Below, in pieces: positions 52,380 to 61,923 of a stretch of 64,000 nt of DNA. The stretch lies in assembly GCF_004766125.1 (NCBI RefSeq), contig NZ_SJSA01000002.1:248001-312000 (forward strand). Direction: 5' to 3'. The DNA is from Duncaniella freteri (lineage in GTDB: Bacteria; Bacteroidota; Bacteroidia; Bacteroidales; Muribaculaceae). Position 1 is the stretch's first letter. Every line of letters begins with the position of its first letter. The notes under the pieces were generated by a model. The model did no database searches. It was not told the origin of the DNA and saw only the letters and a program-made list of their open reading frames with translations. A program made the translations under genes and the position numbers.

Positions 52380-54172
52380 CGTTTTTCAAGATTGTTGATT
52401 GCTTTTGCTCCTTCCTCATATATTGAATCCATGCGGGTGGAGCTGTCAGGTGTGTAACGTGCCATCTCGCATTCGTCAAGAACGTTGACTATTGACGATA
52501 TGGTTTCCTCGGAATATTCTTTTTCGGAGAGTCTTTCCACTATGTTCTGACGATTGAGCTGTGACAGGGGTATGGAAAGTTTGTCGGATAGATATCCCCA
52601 TAATGCATGGAGCATCTCTTCATAGAACTTGTCATTGTCCCCTGCCGAGAGATATTTGCCGGCAAGTTTGAGACGTTTGGTCGCTACCTTGTTAGCCTTG
52701 GCTGTGCGCATGCGAGTTACGTCTGCATTACGGCGTGCACGCGTCCGGTTGGCAATGATTATGGCAGCAGCTGCAATGAGCAGTCCGAGATAGAGCATCC
52801 AGTAGCCTGTAGTTGTCACTACTATTGAGTGGCTTTTTGATGGATTCTTGTCGCCAAGATAGATGTGTCGGATGTCGGAATTTTTGTTTTCTATGGCTTT
52901 CTGGTCCTCGGTTGGAGCAGGGGTGGAAAGTCCTTTGGCTACCTTGATCGGATAAGTGGGAGTGCTGAGGGTCACATAGTCCCGCTTGGCTGGATCAAAG
53001 TAAACGAATTTGTCGCTTCCGATAGTGAATTCCCCCACACTCTGCGGTACAAAGGTGTATTCTACAGTCATTGTGCCTGAAACCTCGTTGCCGCTGACAC
53101 TTGTTTGGATGTCACTCTTTGGAGTGTACTGTTCAAATTCGGTCGGGAAATCTATCTGAGGCTCCTTGAGGTACTTGATGTTGCCTGTTCCGGAGATGGT
53201 GTAGAATAGGGTGGCAGGGTCATTGGTGCGGAATGAATTCCCGACAAGACGGGATTCCACCTTGAATTCGCCTACGGCTCCGTTGAAGCCTTCGGGCTTT
53301 GGAGAGGGTAGGGGCTGGATGTCGATTGAACCGGTGTTGGAGCTGACCTTGATTTTGGTCTCTCGTGGCTGGCGTACCTGGAACATTCCCATATTGACAT
53401 TGTCATACTGTATGACGGAGATGTCATAGTTGCCCGAATTGATGGTGAGCTTGCCGCTCTTCTGCGGAAATATGATACAATGTTTGAGGATTGCAGTCAT
53501 GTAGTCCTGTCCGCGGTAATTCTCGATTTCATTGAGAGCTGGCTGTACATCAAGTTCCTGAATGAGAAATCCGTCAAATGATGGCTGGCGGGTAGGCATG
53601 AATGAGGATATGGAGTATTTGGTGTACAGTTTGATGGTACATCCGATAGCCTCTTGTTCATATGCTGAGTTGCGTGACAGTATGATACGGACAAACACGT
53701 CGTCGGCATTCACCTTGCGCCCTGCTGTCTGGGTGTCTACGTCGTCCACTGCCACCGGGCGTTGTGAGCCTGGAGTATCGCGCTCTGCACGTTCATGAAC
53801 GGTGAAGTTGGCAGGTGCAGTGGTAAGCCTTTTGCCGTCAGCGAGCACTGATGCGGCAGGTATGGTGAACTGTCCTGCCTTGTCAGCCCTGTAATAGTAG
53901 GTGTATTCTATGGCTGACGATGACTCGGCGCGTCCGTTCACCACACTGTAGCTCTGAGACTGTGATGTGGATGGACCGAACAGCAGTGTGCATCCGTCGA
54001 TTGCAGATACTTTTAGGTCGGAGCCGTCGGCGTTGGTGAGACGGAATGTCACAGGAAATTTGTCACCCTCATATATTCTTCCGGGGGCTTTGACAGTGAA
54101 GCTCACATTTCCGGCTGCTATTGAGACGGTGAATATGGCTAATATTATAAATAGTATGGAGAAACGTTTCAT
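52376..54172 (-). CDS. batD: BatD: large periplasmic beta-sandwich protein
   Basis: The 598-residue protein has a signal peptide (RFSILFIILAIFTVSIAAGN), several beta-sandwich domains (VSFTVKAPGRIYEGDKFPVT, then NADDVFVRIILSRNSAYEQE), a membrane helix near residue 470 (GYWMLYLGLLIAAAAIIIAN) and a cytoplasmic helical tail. The open frame reaches 54340, but the signal peptide fixes the start at 54172. BatD is thought to form a complex with BatA/B. It overlaps batE by 4 bases. Confidence 0.9.
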   Translation of the reverse strand: MKRFSILFIILAIFTVSIAAGNVSFTVKAPGRIYEGDKFPVTFRLTNADGSDLKVSAIDGCTLLFGPSTSQSQSYSVVNGRAESSSAIEYTYYYRADKAGQFTIPAASVLADGKRLTTAPANFTVHERAERDTPGSQRPVAVDDVDTQTAGRKVNADDVFVRIILSRNSAYEQEAIGCTIKLYTKYSISSFMPTRQPSFDGFLIQELDVQPALNEIENYRGQDYMTAILKHCIIFPQKSGKLTINSGNYDISVIQYDNVNMGMFQVRQPRETKIKVSSNTGSIDIQPLPSPKPEGFNGAVGEFKVESRLVGNSFRTNDPATLFYTISGTGNIKYLKEPQIDFPTEFEQYTPKSDIQTSVSGNEVSGTMTVEYTFVPQSVGEFTIGSDKFVYFDPAKRDYVTLSTPTYPIKVAKGLSTPAPTEDQKAIENKNSDIRHIYLGDKNPSKSHSIVVTTTGYWMLYLGLLIAAAAIIIANRTRARRNADVTRMRTAKANKVATKRLKLAGKYLSAGDNDKFYEEMLHALWGYLSDKLSIPLSQLNRQNIVERLSEKEYSEETISSIVNVLDECEMARYTPDSSTRMDSIYEEGAKAINNLEKR

Positions 54173-54221
54173 TTGCGGATATTGGATTGACCTGAATATA
54201 GCCTGACTGACAAGGCTTATG

Positions 54222-55064
54222 TTACCATGGGTTGGTGACCTGACGTCGACCGGGAGCGCCATTCTTCTGCCGTTCTGCATTGACGCGTTGGCGGGTGGCA
54301 TTTTCCTCATTTTCCATAGCCTTGAGAATTTTTTCGGCATTCTCTTTGCTTATACCGGACTGCTGGCGTTGTTGCTGAGGCTGCTGTTGCTGGTCCTGCT
54401 GAGGCTGTTGCTGATCTTTGTTTTGGTCTTGGTCCTTGTTCTGGTCTTGATTTTGATCCTTTTGATCTTGGTTCTGATCCTTATTCTGGTCTTTGTTCTG
54501 TTCTTTATTTTCGTCCTTGTTCTGATCCTTGTTCTGATCCTTGTTCTGATCCTGATTCTGGTCCTGATTCTGGTCCTGATTCTGGTCCTGATTCTGCTGT
54601 TCTTCGAGTCGTTTCTGAGCTAAGCGAAGATTCTCACGAGCCTGATCATTGTCAGGATTGCGTCTAAGGGCATTCTTGTAAAGTTCGATACTTTTGGCAT
54701 AGTCCTGACCGTTGAATGCGATGTTGCCAAGGTTGTAAAACGCTTTTTCAGCTACAGACATATTTTCGGCATCGCTTGCGAGCTTGCCGAGTATCTGTGA
54801 TGCCTGCTTTTCGTTCTCTCCGGTCGATGTCCCCTGACGAAGCAGGGAAGCTGCAAGGTTGAACTGGGCTATCTCATTCATAGCATCAATTTCAAGAGCC
54901 TTCCGGTATGCGACTTCTGCATCCGCATACTTCTTGTCGTGGTACAGTTTGTTGCCTTCGACTATTAGATTGCGCTCCATGCGGGTTGAATTGTCCTCAG
55001 CATGCAGGCTTACGGCAGGCATAACAAATATGGAAGCCAATATTAAGATATGTAGTCTTTTCAT
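54222..55064 (-). CDS. batC: BatC: TPR protein with low-complexity Gln/Asn/Asp tail
   Basis: The 280-residue protein has a signal peptide (LHILILASIFVMPAVSLHA) and TPR units (about residues 32-65 and 104-140: KKYADAEVAYRKALEIDAMN, AFYNLGNIAFNGQDYAKSI). Residues 156-236 are almost only Gln, Asn, Asp and Lys in DQNQ/DQNK repeats, and the tail ends in basic residues. It overlaps batB by 4 bases. The charged tail is unlike the folded neighbours; family members often show such low complexity. Confidence 0.88.
   Translation of the reverse strand: MKRLHILILASIFVMPAVSLHAEDNSTRMERNLIVEGNKLYHDKKYADAEVAYRKALEIDAMNEIAQFNLAASLLRQGTSTGENEKQASQILGKLASDAENMSVAEKAFYNLGNIAFNGQDYAKSIELYKNALRRNPDNDQARENLRLAQKRLEEQQNQDQNQDQNQDQNQDQNKDQNKDQNKDENKEQNKDQNKDQNQDQKDQNQDQNKDQDQNKDQQQPQQDQQQQPQQQRQQSGISKENAEKILKAMENEENATRQRVNAERQKNGAPGRRQVTNPW
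54357..54599 (-). repeat. Low-complexity repeat in batC
   Basis: About 240 bases encode tandem DQNQ/DQNK units (residues 156-236 of BatC). The 12-base repeats are near-identical in DNA, so length can change by slippage. On the other strand this makes an artificial Leu/Val/Ile-rich reading frame. Confidence 0.85.
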
Positions 55065-56125
55065 TTTTCGCCTCCTTCCTCTTTGGTGAAGAAACGATAT
55101 TTTTTGAGCCAGGAGATCTTGCGTGTAACCACGAATATGTCGGCTACAAGAAGTAGCAGTGCTATCCAGGCTACTATTGGGAATTGTTCACTCTGAGGCG
55201 AGAACGATTTTCGTTCGAATTCAGCCTGTTTAAGTTCGTCCATCTTTGTGTCGACAGCATTTATCGCCGAAGTGGATGCGCCGTTGACGTATATGCCGTC
55301 CCCGGCTTTGGCTATCTCGGCACCTGTCGATTCATCATGGCGGGTCACAACCTCTTCACCGGTCATTGGATTGATCATGTACCTGCCATTGCCTAATGGG
55401 ATGCGTGCTCCGCGGGATGTGCCGAGTCCGATCACGTCCACCTGTATGCCTGCTCCCGAAGCTCGCTTGGCTGCGTCAACGGCATTGTCCTCGAAGTTCT
55501 CCGCATCGGTCAGCAGGACGATTGCCTTACCCATATCTTCGGTAGGAGTGAATGAGTTCATTGCCATTTCAAGTGCTGCCCCTATGGCAGTTCCTTGGGT
55601 GGGCACCATGTCAGTGGTGATGGAGTTGACAAACATTTTTGCAGAGATATAGTCGGATGTGATGGGAAGCTGCGTATAGGCGTCTCCGGCAAAGACTATA
55701 AGTCCTACCTTGTCGTTGGTCATCTTGTCGATCAGTTTTTCGAGGATGAACTTTGCTCGTTGCAGACGGCTCACTCCTGCCTCATCGTCGGTGGATGAGG
55801 CAAGCATTGAGTTGGAGACGTCAAGACACACCATCACTTCTATGCCTCGCGATGTCTCGGTCTCGGCTACATCGGCATCGAGTCCTGATGTAGCTCGCGG
55901 GCGGGCGAGCATTATCACGAGCACTGCAATAATGAGTAAAGAGAATATGAGTTTTACCCATGGCATATAGCGTGACACCTCAGGCATGAGATGAGCGAGA
56001 GTCTCGGGATTTCCGAATCGGCGCAGCTTACGCTTGCGTGCGATACGTGACCACAGATATAGGCCTGCAACTACTGGCAGCAGTAACAGGAGATATAACA
56101 GATGGGGATAGGCAAATGTAATCAT
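55061..56125 (-). CDS. batB: BatB: membrane VWA protein
   Basis: The 354-residue protein has two N-terminal membrane helices (LYLLLLLPVVAGLYLWS and LIFSLLIIAVLVIMLARP), a von Willebrand A domain (about residues 95-280) with the MIDAS motif VCLDVSNSMLASS and IVLLTDAENFED, and a C-terminal membrane helix (PIVAWIALLLLVADIFVV). The frame reaches 56215, but MITFAYPHLLYLL at 56125 is the family start. It overlaps batC by 4 bases and lies 14 bases after batA. Confidence 0.9.
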   Translation of the reverse strand: MITFAYPHLLYLLLLLPVVAGLYLWSRIARKRKLRRFGNPETLAHLMPEVSRYMPWVKLIFSLLIIAVLVIMLARPRATSGLDADVAETETSRGIEVMVCLDVSNSMLASSTDDEAGVSRLQRAKFILEKLIDKMTNDKVGLIVFAGDAYTQLPITSDYISAKMFVNSITTDMVPTQGTAIGAALEMAMNSFTPTEDMGKAIVLLTDAENFEDNAVDAAKRASGAGIQVDVIGLGTSRGARIPLGNGRYMINPMTGEEVVTRHDESTGAEIAKAGDGIYVNGASTSAINAVDTKMDELKQAEFERKSFSPQSEQFPIVAWIALLLLVADIFVVTRKISWLKKYRFFTKEEGGEK

Positions 56126-56139
56126 ACCTAAAATAGAGC

Positions 56140-57126
56140 TTAGGGAATTGTGCGAAGGAGAGTGTAACGCAATAATACTGCAAGACCGAAAAGACTGAGT
56201 GCGGCAATCGCCCAAGGCATATAGTCATCCTCGGTGGACGAGAAATTGCGTAGATCCATTTTGGTCTTTTCAAGCCTGTCTATTTCAGCAAATATATCCT
56301 TGAGCACATTATTGCCTGTTGCACGGAAATATTTGCCACCGGTGTTCTCAGCAATGGTCTTGAGGGTTGCCTCGTCGATCACGACCGGGAGCGGGGTGTA
56401 TACGATGCGTCCGAATTCATTCTCCTGTGGGTAAGGAGCTGTGCCGTTTGTGCCAATTCCTATTGTGTATACCTTGATGCCAAGTTGCTTGGCTATCTCT
56501 GACGCTGTTATTGGTGCGACATTACCAGTGTTGTTGGAACCGTCGGTGAGGAGTATGATGCTTTTTGATTTGGCTTTCCCCTCCTTGATTCGATTTATGG
56601 ATGTGGCAAGTCCGTCACCGATAGCTGTGCCGTCCTGAAGCATCCCCATCTTTATGTCGTTGATGTAGTTGGCAATCATTGATCGGTCGGTGGTCATCGG
56701 CAGTGAAGTGAAGCTTTCTGCGGCAAATATAACAAGTCCGATGTTGTCACCCTCTCTCCCTGACACGAACTTAGCTGCTACTTCTTTGGCCGCCTCGAAA
56801 CGGTCGGGCTTGAAATCGCGTGCTAGCATTGATGTGGAGATATCTAGGGCAAGGACAATATCTGTGCCTTCTACACTCGATGTGTTCCATGAGTCACGAG
56901 TCTGGGGTCGTGCTAGGATCACTATGACGCATGCGATTGTCGCGAGCTGGAGCAGGAATACAAGGTGGATAAGCCATGCACGTAGCGGTGTGCGAAGCTT
57001 GGCGAATGGCTTCGTAGATGATATCGCGAGTGACGGATGCAACGAGCGGTGCTTATAGATGTACCACGCTATAAGCGGCACTAACACAAGTAGCAGCCAT
57101 AGGTAATGTGGATGAGCCAGTTGCAT
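56140..57126 (-). CDS. batA: BatA: membrane VWA protein
   Basis: The 328-residue protein mirrors BatB. Two membrane helices (YLWLLLVLVPLIAWYIYKH and VFLLQLATIACVIVILARP), a VWA domain with MIDAS motif LALDISTSMLARDF and IILLTDGSNNTGN, and a final membrane helix (WAIAALSLFGLAVLLRY). BatA and BatB are likely partners in one complex. It lies 6 bases after the broken membrane-protein gene. Confidence 0.9.
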   Translation of the reverse strand: MQLAHPHYLWLLLVLVPLIAWYIYKHRSLHPSLAISSTKPFAKLRTPLRAWLIHLVFLLQLATIACVIVILARPQTRDSWNTSSVEGTDIVLALDISTSMLARDFKPDRFEAAKEVAAKFVSGREGDNIGLVIFAAESFTSLPMTTDRSMIANYINDIKMGMLQDGTAIGDGLATSINRIKEGKAKSKSIILLTDGSNNTGNVAPITASEIAKQLGIKVYTIGIGTNGTAPYPQENEFGRIVYTPLPVVIDEATLKTIAENTGGKYFRATGNNVLKDIFAEIDRLEKTKMDLRNFSSTEDDYMPWAIAALSLFGLAVLLRYTLLRTIP

Positions 57127-57132
57127 ATTTAT

Positions 57133-58133
57133 TTATTTTTCAGTTTCAGATGTTGATGTTTTTTCTGCCGGAGCTGCCGGGCTGTCGGATTTATCCTGAT
57201 CGACCGGTGGTAGAGGTTTGGTGTCCTCGACAAATTGCATTGCCGAATTGAAGGAGCGAGTGTTGTCCTCGGGAAGAGGTCGAACCTTGGCGAACTTCAC
57301 GAAGTCAGCTGTCTCAAGCACCTGTTCCATATTGCGTTTGCTCAGTCGTGTCTCATCATTGGCTTGCAGCATATGGCGTATCTGTGTCGATGTCATCTCC
57401 ATGGCATTTATGCCGAAGCGACCCTGGAGATATTGACGCAGAATGTCGGTGAGTCGGGTGTAGAATTCACGTTCACGCCCCTGTTCACATAGCTTGTCGG
57501 AACGAAGTGAGTCAAGTTCCTGCAATGCAAGTTCGTAAGGGGGATTACTATGGCTTTCTCCTTTGTCTCACCCTTGTTGCGTGACATACGTCTGAACAGG
57601 TAGTAACCTGCGCCGAGGATGATTATGAGAGCAAATATCCACAGTCCGTAATCTACCAGGAAATCCGGAAGATAATCTATAAACTTGCGGTCTACGTTTT
57701 CGACATCAGCGTAGTCATGTATGGTAGTGAGGGTATCTACGGGAACCGGCATCACTTTTAATACAAGTCGGTTGGATGCCACTGTCTCGTTGCCCTGTAC
57801 ATAACGTATAGGATTGAGTACGTAGGTGCCTGAGTCGAACGATTGCAGCAGCAGTTCCTGATTGATCTGTATACGGCCGTTGCCTATATCGGAGGTGTCG
57901 GCTTTGAGAGCGTTGAGTATCTCTACCTTGTCGCAAATGGTGTCCTTGGGGACAAGAAGCTGCCCTTGGGTTGAGGATGATGTTATCAGTTCGACATGCA
58001 TCGGTGTGGCTTTGCCCATAAGAAGGTAAGCAGAGTCAAGCGAAACCTTCAGAGAAGTCTGCGCTGATACCGTTGCTGCCGATGTTATCGACAATGCGAG
58101 GATGGCAAATAATATGCGTATGTGTCGGATCAT
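57133..58133 (-). pseudogene. Bat-operon membrane protein, frameshifted in a C-run
   Basis: The expected product is a signal peptide (IRHIRILFAILALSITSAAT), a beta-rich periplasmic part, a membrane helix (YGLWIFALIIILGAGYYLF) and a cytoplasmic helical tail, as is usual at this position between DUF58 and batA. The frame breaks where the coding strand reads ATCCCCCTTACGAA. One more C would give IPPYELALQELDSLRSDKL and open the frame to 57133, total 333 residues. As read, the frames end 57408 and begin again at 57525. It is either a real one-base loss or an assembly error in a homopolymer (plus-strand G-run 57539-57543). Confidence 0.85.
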
Positions 58134-58168
58134 ACTTTTGAACGTTAATCTTACGATGCGCGGCGTCA

Positions 58169-59044
58169 TTATCTGACGCCACGGTTCTTGAAGAGAGCCA
58201 TTAAGGCGCGGGCGAAATCCTCATCGGTAGCAATGGATGCGAGGTCTACGCGGCTTTTGCTGAGAGCTTCGGTCATAGCCTGCTGACGCTCGTACCACCA
58301 TTTGCTGTAGGCTTTACGTGTTGACTTTGAAGAGGTGTCGATCCATCCTGTCTTACCGTTTTCGAGGTCTGTCACACGCATGAGCCCAATATCGGGAAGT
58401 GTGGTGTCACGCTTGTCATAGACCTGTATGGCTATGATATCGTGCTTGTTGGATGCCACCTGTAGCTGGCGTGTGTAGTCGTGTTTGTCGATGAAGTCAG
58501 AGATGAGGAATGTCGTACATCTTTTCTTGAGGGCATCAGTCATATAGCGAAGAGCCACACCGATGTCGGTGCCTGGGTTTTCAGGTGTGAAGTCGATAAG
58601 TTCACGTATGATCAACAGGATGTGTTTCTTACCCTTCTTGGGTGGGATGAACTTCTCGATTTTGTCGGAAAAGAAGATTACGCCGATCTTATCATTGTTG
58701 GTGATGGCAGAGTAGGCTATTGTCGCAGCAATCTCGGCAATCATCTCACGCTTGTCCTCTCCGACAGCTCCGAAGAGACGGCTTCGTGACACGTCGATTA
58801 GAAGCATCACAGTAAGCTCGCGTTCCTCCTCATATACCTTGATGTATGGGCGGTTATGGCGAGCAGTGACATTCCAGTCAATGTCGCGTACATCGTCACC
58901 ATACTGGTATTCCCTGACCTCGGCAAACGTCATACCTCTTCCCTTAAAGGCCGTGTGGTACTCTCCCGCAAATATATTCTGGGAGAGACCACGAGTCTTT
59001 ATGTCGATTTTCCTTACTTTCTTTAGCAGTTCGTTTGCTTCCAT
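58169..59044 (-). CDS. DUF58 domain protein of the Bat operon
   Basis: The 291-residue protein has the DUF58 signature GRGMTFAEVREYQYGDDVRD followed by IDWNVTARHNRPYIKVYEEE. Its middle part is VWA-like (VMLLIDVSRSRLFGA and TTFLISDFID). DUF58 proteins act with MoxR AAA ATPases, perhaps in metal or cofactor loading. It is 27 bases after moxR and before the frameshifted gene. No signal peptide; cytoplasmic. Confidence 0.93.
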   Translation of the reverse strand: MEANELLKKVRKIDIKTRGLSQNIFAGEYHTAFKGRGMTFAEVREYQYGDDVRDIDWNVTARHNRPYIKVYEEERELTVMLLIDVSRSRLFGAVGEDKREMIAEIAATIAYSAITNNDKIGVIFFSDKIEKFIPPKKGKKHILLIIRELIDFTPENPGTDIGVALRYMTDALKKRCTTFLISDFIDKHDYTRQLQVASNKHDIIAIQVYDKRDTTLPDIGLMRVTDLENGKTGWIDTSSKSTRKAYSKWWYERQQAMTEALSKSRVDLASIATDEDFARALMALFKNRGVR

Positions 59045-59071
59045 CAGTCTGCGATATTACACATTACTCAA

Positions 59072-60067
<996 letters not shown>

Positions 60068-60125
60068 AATACGAGGTGTAATAGTTATGGTGTTTTTGAG
60101 TTGTATATTATCTTTATTTGTAATA

Positions 60126-60133
60126 CAAAATTA
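60126..60133 (-). promoter_or_regulatory. Putative -7 element of the Bat operon
   Basis: Minus-strand TAATTTTG lies 58 bases before the moxR start. The -33 element is not clear, so confidence is moderate. Confidence 0.45.
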
Positions 60134-60178
60134 TATATTATAACAAACAAAGTGTGAAAAAGGTGTGTTAATTTTACA

Positions 60179-60219
60179 AAAAATGCCATCTTCAGACTGG
60201 TGCTGAAGATGGCATTTTT
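60179..60219 (-). terminator. Terminator after the HU/LysM operon
   Basis: AAAAATGCCATCTTCAG and CTGAAGATGGCATTTTT pair perfectly over 17 bases with a 7-base loop. On the minus strand the stem ends in TTTTTGTAAAAT. It lies 52 bases after the stop of the gene at 60272. Confidence 0.88.
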
Positions 60220-60271
60220 AATTAAAATAGCTTAATGAATCTTTGCCATATGTGATAAAGTGTAAATCCTC

Positions 60272-61639
60272 CTATCGCGGATATTTTGTCAGAATCTTGC
60301 TTGCCTTGGCATTTGCGGCATTGACACTGGCAGAGCTGGATGCATTGATGCCGTATTTTTCAGCAGCCGGGATCACAAGCTCAAGTCCTGGACTCACACG
60401 GTTGGGATTTGTGATTTTTGACTTGTTCTCTTCGTAGATATATACCCAGAAACATTTGTTGCCATAGTGTTTCTTTGCCATATCATGTAGAAGATATCCG
60501 GAACGAACTTTATCTTTAACAATCTTATTTTGTGGTTGAGGAGCCGGTCCCTTTTTTTGTTCTACATCTTCTTTTTGAGGTGCAGGTTCGCTTATGGTTT
60601 CATTTGCCTGCGGATTTGCTTCTGCTATAATCTGAGCCTGCTCGGGGCTTACTATCGGAGCAGCAGCGATGGTATCGCTCAGGACTGCTTCCGCTTCGGC
60701 GATCAATGCCTGGACCTCTTCTTCGGATGCGATATCGTCAGCGGCAACTTCCTCGACATTTTCAGACGGTGTATTTGTGGGAACCAGATAGTCGATTGCC
60801 AAATACACTCCGCAGGCACCGATGGCGAGTCCTACGAGTATGCCAACCAGGAATCCCCATCCGAAACTTCCTCCTGATTTTCCACGTGCAGGTTCGATAT
60901 ACTCTTCAGGCTCTTCCTCCGGGAAGGGAGTGATAACCTGAGTGGGATATGTCGGTTTTTCTGTTGCGCCTACAGTTATTGTGGTTTCAGGTTTTGTCAC
61001 AGTGACAGCTTCCGATTTGGTTGCTACAGCCGTTTCCGTTGTTGCTGCTGCGACCTCATTTGTATCTTCAGCCACAACATTAGGAGCTATTTCTGATTCA
61101 ATTTCGTGTTTCGGTTCTGGTTCATCAGTGGTTTCGGGTACTAATGGTTCATCCGTTATAGTTTCCGCTTCTGCTTCGATAGTGGTTTCAGTCTCTTCCT
61201 CAGGTTTGCTTGACGGGCCCTCTACAGGATTGTCAATCTCAGTTGCTTCCACCATTGTTTCTTCAAGTGGTTCGGTGGTGCTTTCAACCTGTGGCTCAGA
61301 CTCGGATTGGGAAATTGCACCCATGGTTCCGTCCTCCATGATTTCAGCAAGAGTTTCTTCCGATATGTTGTCACATATCTCTTCCGGCTCAAAAAGAGCG
61401 AAAGGTGCGTTTATGGTTTCGGCAATTGATTCGTCAGGCGTAAAGATGATAGGGTCATCTTTGTCATCTGAAAGTTCAAAAGCTCCTATACCTTTGATTC
61501 TGAGTGATTCCCCCTCACTGAGAGCCTGCGTGGTGAGATCAAAGAAACTTTTGATGAATTCTTCAGCCTCCTCCGACGAAATGTTGCAGTTGGCAGCTAA
61601 TAGGGATGCCAGTTCGTGGAATGGTATTTTACGGTTCAT
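60272..61639 (-). CDS. HU-domain, membrane and LysM-like fusion protein
   Basis: The 455-residue protein has an N-terminal HU-like domain (about residues 1-85: KIPFHELASLLAANCNISSE, ESLRIKGIGAFELSDDKDD). A long acidic Thr/Glu-rich stretch (about 90-255) has no predicted fold. One membrane helix follows (about 259-285: WGFLVGILVGLAIGACGVYL). After a second acidic stretch comes a LysM-like domain (about 378-424: VRSGYLLHDMAKKHYGNKCF, NPNRVSPGLELVIP). If the helix spans the membrane, DNA binding is inside and the LysM part outside. It overlaps the HU gene by 4 bases (ATGA). Confidence 0.85.
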   Translation of the reverse strand: MNRKIPFHELASLLAANCNISSEEAEEFIKSFFDLTTQALSEGESLRIKGIGAFELSDDKDDPIIFTPDESIAETINAPFALFEPEEICDNISEETLAEIMEDGTMGAISQSESEPQVESTTEPLEETMVEATEIDNPVEGPSSKPEEETETTIEAEAETITDEPLVPETTDEPEPKHEIESEIAPNVVAEDTNEVAAATTETAVATKSEAVTVTKPETTITVGATEKPTYPTQVITPFPEEEPEEYIEPARGKSGGSFGWGFLVGILVGLAIGACGVYLAIDYLVPTNTPSENVEEVAADDIASEEEVQALIAEAEAVLSDTIAAAPIVSPEQAQIIAEANPQANETISEPAPQKEDVEQKKGPAPQPQNKIVKDKVRSGYLLHDMAKKHYGNKCFWVYIYEENKSKITNPNRVSPGLELVIPAAEKYGINASSSASVNAANAKASKILTKYPR

Positions 61640-61911
61640 CGTGAGAGTTTTTTACGCAGTACGACACTTGGCTGGAAGTGCATCTTTATGCTCGGGGGGA
61701 CTATGGTGCGACGACCTGACTCAGTGTCGGTGATCACATTTTCATCATTCTTTATGGTTATGAATGTGCCGAATCCAGGCACAGCAACCGAATCGAGCCC
61801 TGTTCCGATCTCAGCCATGAGTTTGCCCAATGCGTCAATGAGCGTCGCGGTCTCCTCAGGATCACGATTGATCGTTTTGGCTAAACGTGAGTTAAATGCC
61901 TTGTTATCCAT
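61636..61911 (-). CDS. HU-family DNA-binding protein
   Basis: The 91-residue protein is a normal single-domain HU/IHF relative (FNSRLAKTINRDPEETATLI, VAVPGFGTFITIKNDENVI, SIKMHFQPSVVLRKKL). It probably bends or packs DNA. It begins 12 bases after proS and overlaps the HU-LysM gene, so both HU-domain proteins come from one transcript. Confidence 0.93.
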   Translation of the reverse strand: MDNKAFNSRLAKTINRDPEETATLIDALGKLMAEIGTGLDSVAVPGFGTFITIKNDENVITDTESGRRTIVPPSIKMHFQPSVVLRKKLSR

Positions 61912-61923
61912 GTCGGAATGTCG

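Noticed and set aside
54219..54623. Open frame opposite batC that encodes a Leu/Val/Ile-rich product looking like membrane helices
   Set aside because: It is the reverse of the DQNQ repeat in BatC; the composition is an artefact of the repeat.
60942..61733. Long Ser/Val-rich open frame on the plus strand
   Set aside because: It is antisense to the acidic linker of the HU-LysM protein, which has clear domains at both ends; there is no start signal or family resemblance.
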